A DNA stretch of 64,000 bases from the NCBI RefSeq assembly GCF_014207445.1, contig NZ_JACHEM010000001.1, forward strand, positions 62,001-126,000, read 5' to 3'. The notes under the pieces were generated by a model. The model saw only the letters and a program-made list of their open reading frames with translations, was not told where the DNA came from and made no database searches. How positions within the stretch are numbered: position 1 is the stretch's first letter; the number at the start of each line of letters is the position of its first letter. This DNA is from Streptomyces candidus. Lineage in GTDB: Bacteria > Actinomycetota > Actinomycetes > Streptomycetales > Streptomycetaceae. Below are positions 60,813 to 64,000 of the stretch, in pieces. The position numbers and the translations under genes were made by a program.

Positions 60813-61715
60813 ATGGGCATCGGCAGCGAGGTCGAGCATGGTTTTCCGCATCTGGCCACGGTGCGTGCGGCGCTGACGGCGCTCTACCGGAGGATCGGCG
60901 AGGACGGCGTCCGTTCGTACGCGCCGAGCGTCTTCCCGGTGGACGTCGCGTTCTCGGAGCAGGACGACCCGCATCTGGGCGCGCAGTACGTGGCGCGGGC
61001 GCTGGTGGCCCACCTGCGGCTGCCGGACGCCCGGGTGATCGTCAACTACCGGGAGATGGAGCATGCCGCCGGGGTCGAACTCACCGCGGGGCCGGAGTAC
61101 TTCATCGAGCTGAACGAACGCTTCCGTCATCCCGCGCACCGCAAGGACATCGGCGCCGCCCTCGCCCACGAGATCACCCACGTCCTCCTGCACCGTCTGG
61201 ACCTGAGCTTCCCCGGCACGCCCGACAACGAGATCCTGACCGACACGGTGACCACCTACCTCGGGGCGGGCTGGCTGCTGCTGGACGCCTACCGGCAGGA
61301 CGGGGCGTCCAGCCAGAAGCTCGGCTACCTCACCCCGGAGGAGTTCGGTTACGTGCTGGCCAAGCGGGCGCTGGCGTTCGGTGAGGACCCCTCGCCCTGG
61401 TTCACCAGCGCGGAGGCGTACACGGCGTACACCAAGGGCATGGCGCAGGCCCGCCGCGACGAGCAGCAGCCTCCGCTCGCGGCGGCGGGCCGGCTCGCCA
61501 GGCACCGGTACGCGAAGGACCGCCGGCAGGCCCTGGAGCGGGGCGGCTCGGGGGTGCCGGGCCCGCTCGCCCCGTACGCGTTCGAGGGCGAGCCCGAGGC
61601 GCTGCGTGTCTCGTTCCCCTGCCCGGCCTGCCACCAGCGCATCCGGGTGCCGGTGCGCGGCGCGCTGCGGGCGCGCTGCGCGCTGTGCCGTACGGTCCAC
61701 GACTGCGACAGCTGA
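60813..61715 (+). CDS. HExxH putative metalloprotease with C-terminal zinc ribbon
   Basis: A 300-residue protein I do not recognise as a named family. HEITH at 119-123, followed by NEILTD (E140), gives a gluzincin-like zinc site. The C-terminus has two CxxC pairs, FPCPACHQ (C270, C273) and RCALCRTV (C289, C292), a zinc ribbon. There is no signal peptide or membrane segment, so it should be cytosolic. A basic, alanine-rich stretch (about 210-245) separates the two metal sites. The start ATG 60813 has GAGGGG seven bases ahead. It lies between a secreted trypsin and an ankyrin/HEAT protein. Protease activity is inferred from the HExxH motif alone; it could be a pseudo-enzyme or a regulator. Confidence 0.75.
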   Translation: MGIGSEVEHGFPHLATVRAALTALYRRIGEDGVRSYAPSVFPVDVAFSEQDDPHLGAQYVARALVAHLRLPDARVIVNYREMEHAAGVELTAGPEYFIELNERFRHPAHRKDIGAALAHEITHVLLHRLDLSFPGTPDNEILTDTVTTYLGAGWLLLDAYRQDGASSQKLGYLTPEEFGYVLAKRALAFGEDPSPWFTSAEAYTAYTKGMAQARRDEQQPPLAAAGRLARHRYAKDRRQALERGGSGVPGPLAPYAFEGEPEALRVSFPCPACHQRIRVPVRGALRARCALCRTVHDCDS

Positions 61716-61824
61716 CCCCTCCGCACCCCGCGCTGCGCCCCCCCACACCCACAACTCCCGTCCGCCGCACGCGCGTAGTCGCTGACCTGCGGCAATGTCA
61801 GCGGTGCGACGTACGCTCGAAGGC

Positions 61825-63600
61825 ATGGACGACAAGCCGACAGCGGGCCTCCGGGACCTGTTCGAGGCTGTGCACGGTGACGAGGACGACGCTGTTGTAC
61901 GGCTGCTTCGGGCAGGCGCCCCGGCCGAGGCCACCGACGAGGACGGAACGACGGCGCTCTACGCGGCGGCGGTGAACAACCGGGCGGGAGCGGTCCGGCT
62001 GCTGCTCGCGGCCGGGGCCGACCCGGACCGGCCGAGCGGGTCCGGGGGCGACCCGCGGGACGGCGACCTGCCGCTGTGTGCCGCGGCCGTCGGCGGTCAC
62101 ACCGAGGTGGTACGGGCCCTGCTCGCCGCGGGCGCGCGGCCGGACCTGCGGGAGGCGTACGGGTTCACCGCGCTGATATGGGCGGCGGGGCGCGGTCATG
62201 CCGAAACGGCACGGGCGCTGTTGGAGCACGGCGCAGACCCGGACCTGCCGGGCCCGTCGGGTGAGCCGCCGCTGGTGCTGGCGGCGCGGCGCGGTTCGCC
62301 CGCGACGGTTCGGGTGCTGCTGCGGTACCGGGCGGCGGCGCGGCGGGCCGCCCTGGAGGAGGCACGGCAGTGGCTGGAATGTGATGTGGAGCACATGCTG
62401 CGGCTCGGGCTGACGCACACGTACGGAGCCCTGGACGGGGACGAGTTCGCCGCGCGGCGGGTCGTCGAGGAGGGCGGAACGACGGTGGTGGTGGAACTGC
62501 TGCGGGACGGCCTTCCAGTGGCCGCGGCCGAGCAGCAGACAGGGCATGCGGCCGTGGTCACGCGTCTGGAGTGCGTACTGGGCGTCGAGACGCCGGCCGG
62601 GGAGCTCGCCGGGCGGGCGGTGCGGTCGGGCTCGCCGGTGAGCAACGACTGGCGGGAGGCGGTGGCGGTGCTGTGGCAGCGGGCCGACGAGGCGACGCTG
62701 CGCGCGGCGGAGGAGTGGTGTGCGGAAAGCTCCACGGCTCTGCACCAAACCTTCGCAGCGGATGTGCTGGCGAGGGCGGCACCGGGGGCTCGGGCGGTGC
62801 CGTTGCTGCGGGAGCTGGCGTCCCGGTCCGGCCCCGCCCATCTGACGCGCGCGGCGGTACGCGCGCTGGGCCGTCACGCCGACCCGTCGGCGCTGCCGGA
62901 CGTGGTGCGGCACGCCGCGCACCAGGACGGCGAGGTGCGCAGGCGGGTGGCCGAGGCCCTCGGGTGCCTGGTGCCCCGCGCCGGGGACAGCACGGCGGCA
63001 CCGGCGCCCGCCGCGGCGGCACTCCTCGACCTCACCCGGGACGACGACCTCGCGGTGCGCCGGGAGGCCGTGGTCGCGCTGGCACGGACGGCCGACGCCA
63101 CGCAACAGGTCTGCGACGTGCTGGCGGAACAGGTCGGGGCGGAGGCCGAGAAAGGGACGGCCACAGAAGGGGAGGAAGCGGGCCGCCCTGCGGACAGGGC
63201 CGCCGCCGGCCCTGCGGAAGCGGAAGCCGCCGCGCCGACGGGCCACGCCGAAGCGAAGGCCCCACGAGAGGCGGACGGCCACGGACAGCCGGCCGGGCCC
63301 GGTCGGCTGGACGGCGCCGCGGCAACGGTTTCCGGGTGCGGTGGGGTGGCATCCGGTCCGCGCCGCGGTCCGCGGTCCAGCACCACAACGCCCCTTTCCC
63401 CCACCGACCCCGCCTACGCCGAAGCGGCGCGAGGGCTCGCCGTACGGCAGGATCCGCGGGCGGTGGGGGCGTTGCTGCGGGTGCTCGCGGACGGGGCTCC
63501 GGAGGGGCCGGGGCGGGCCGTCGCCGTCGAGGCAGTCGGCTTCGTACGGGACGCGGCCCTCCGGCGTCGACTGGAGTGGACGTCGCCGCGCCTTCGGTAA
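61825..63600 (+). CDS. Ankyrin-repeat and HEAT-repeat protein
   Basis: A 591-residue scaffold protein. Ankyrin repeats run from about residue 10 to 170, with consensus pieces TALYAAAVNNRAGAVRLLLA, LCAAAVGGHTEVVRALLAAG and TALIWAAGRGHAETARALLE. From about 300 to 425 and again at the C-terminus are HEAT-like helices (AVRALGRHADPSALPDVV, VRRRVAEALGCLV, AVRREAVVALAR). Between the HEAT blocks, residues about 430-525 are an alanine/glutamate/glycine low-complexity insert. I start at ATG 61825, with GAAGG almost adjacent; ATG 61795 is in frame. The stop lies in the first copy of a 40-bp tandem repeat. The partner is unknown. Confidence 0.85.
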   Translation: MDDKPTAGLRDLFEAVHGDEDDAVVRLLRAGAPAEATDEDGTTALYAAAVNNRAGAVRLLLAAGADPDRPSGSGGDPRDGDLPLCAAAVGGHTEVVRALLAAGARPDLREAYGFTALIWAAGRGHAETARALLEHGADPDLPGPSGEPPLVLAARRGSPATVRVLLRYRAAARRAALEEARQWLECDVEHMLRLGLTHTYGALDGDEFAARRVVEEGGTTVVVELLRDGLPVAAAEQQTGHAAVVTRLECVLGVETPAGELAGRAVRSGSPVSNDWREAVAVLWQRADEATLRAAEEWCAESSTALHQTFAADVLARAAPGARAVPLLRELASRSGPAHLTRAAVRALGRHADPSALPDVVRHAAHQDGEVRRRVAEALGCLVPRAGDSTAAPAPAAAALLDLTRDDDLAVRREAVVALARTADATQQVCDVLAEQVGAEAEKGTATEGEEAGRPADRAAAGPAEAEAAAPTGHAEAKAPREADGHGQPAGPGRLDGAAATVSGCGGVASGPRRGPRSSTTTPLSPTDPAYAEAARGLAVRQDPRAVGALLRVLADGAPEGPGRAVAVEAVGFVRDAALRRRLEWTSPRLR

Positions 63601-63680
63601 CACCCGCCGGACGAACGGGACATCGTCGCGCCTTCGGTGACGGCCGCCGGACGAACGGGACATCGCCGCGCCTCTGATGA
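63587..63680. repeat. 40-bp tandem repeat over the 3' end of the ankyrin gene
   Basis: Units begin at 63587, 63627 and (partial) 63667, each opening CGCGCCT and carrying GCCGGACGAACGGGACATCG. The TAA stop of the upstream gene is inside unit 1. Confidence 0.8.
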
Positions 63681-64000
63681 CGCCCCGGAGCGGTCGGCTC
63701 CGAGGCGTGGTCGTCGACGCGGAACAGAGCGTCCGGGGCGGGGCTGTACGGGGGCGAAGCCGCCCGGGGGGCGGTGCGGGACAGGTCCGTCGTCCGGGGC
63801 GGAGCTGTGGCCCTACAGGACGGGGCCACCCAGGGCGGTGCGGTTCCGGACTCGGCCCTGCGGGACGGGGCCGCGTCCGGGGCGGGGCCCTGCGGGACGG
63901 GGCCGCGTCGGGGGCGGGGCCCTGCGGGACGGGCACGGGGCGCCTCTCCGCTCCCGCCACCGCGGCTTGCGCCGCGACGCCTCGACCCCTCGCCCGCCCC
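63681..64000. repeat. Gene-free tail with 32-bp tandem repeats
   Basis: No gene is seen to the window end. Three units of 32 bp begin at 63857, 63889 and 63921, opening CCTGCGGGACGGG. Related but decayed GGGGCGGGGC motifs precede them from about 63735. Confidence 0.7.

Overview
The window looks like chromosomal DNA of a Streptomyces or a very close relative. It is very GC-rich with strong G/C bias at third codon positions, GTG and even TTG starts are frequent, and mycothiol-dependent, ANTAR-regulator, Tat-exported and streptogrisin/trypsin-type genes are present. The order uvrA ... uvrB ... coaE ... rpsA ... polA ... ANTAR regulator ... pyk is the housekeeping order also known from mycobacteria, here loosened by many accessory genes.

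Layout. 1-10154: nucleotide excision repair genes uvrA (cut by the window edge) and uvrB enclose a mycothiol-dependent isomerase-like protein, a metallo-beta-lactamase-fold hydrolase, terC behind a clear yybP-ykoY-type manganese riboswitch, and two TerD-family genes, one of them fused to a degenerate FtsK-like domain. 10383-15823: a secreted glycerophosphodiesterase, an alkyltransferase (Ogt), an MFS transporter, a cupin, a small membrane stress protein, a P-loop-less uridine-kinase-like protein and a DUF2293 protein. 15908-20249: a SWIM zinc-finger protein followed by a SNF2-family helicase. 20411-23758: coaE, a PAC2 protein and rpsA. 24151-38592: a methyltransferase, hrpB, a secreted lytic transglycosylase, a DUF4184 membrane protein, polA, a YdeP-type molybdopterin oxidoreductase, a hotdog thioesterase and a secreted X-Pro dipeptidyl-peptidase-like enzyme. 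39492-45217: a complete five-gene branched-chain amino acid ABC transporter operon with ATGA/GTGA stop-start overlaps. 45293-48425: the ANTAR regulator and pyk, split by a tRNA gene of odd shape and a free-standing HTH-LAGLIDADG gene of lower GC. 48561-63600: a SIMPL protein, a Tat-exported 5'-nucleotidase, a lone siderophore-type N-hydroxylase, a GlxA/AraC regulator with an isochorismatase-family hydrolase, aminopeptidase N, chorismate mutase, an S. griseus-type trypsin, an HExxH protein and an ankyrin/HEAT protein. GC-rich decayed repeats fill the gaps from about 53 kb onward.

Genes that plainly work together are uvrA/uvrB; terC with the TerD proteins (metal/tellurium-type stress); PAC2-coaE; livJHMGF; glxA-isochorismatase; and probably the SWIM/SNF2 pair. 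Convergent pairs are mostly separated by strong perfect hairpins (3709, 30912, 45238, 55385), while two convergent pairs overlap by 11 bases at their stops.

The most unusual locus is 46051-46981. It holds a 75-nt tRNA with a CAA (leucine) anticodon but the short variable region of a class I tRNA, followed by a textbook terminator and a gene coding for an HTH plus two LAGLIDADG motifs. Next are the TerD-FtsK-like fusion that has lost the P-loop lysine, the SWIM/SNF2 pair separated by 27-bp in-frame repeats, and the HExxH/zinc-ribbon protein. All functional assignments are read from sequence motifs by eye; no database search was possible.
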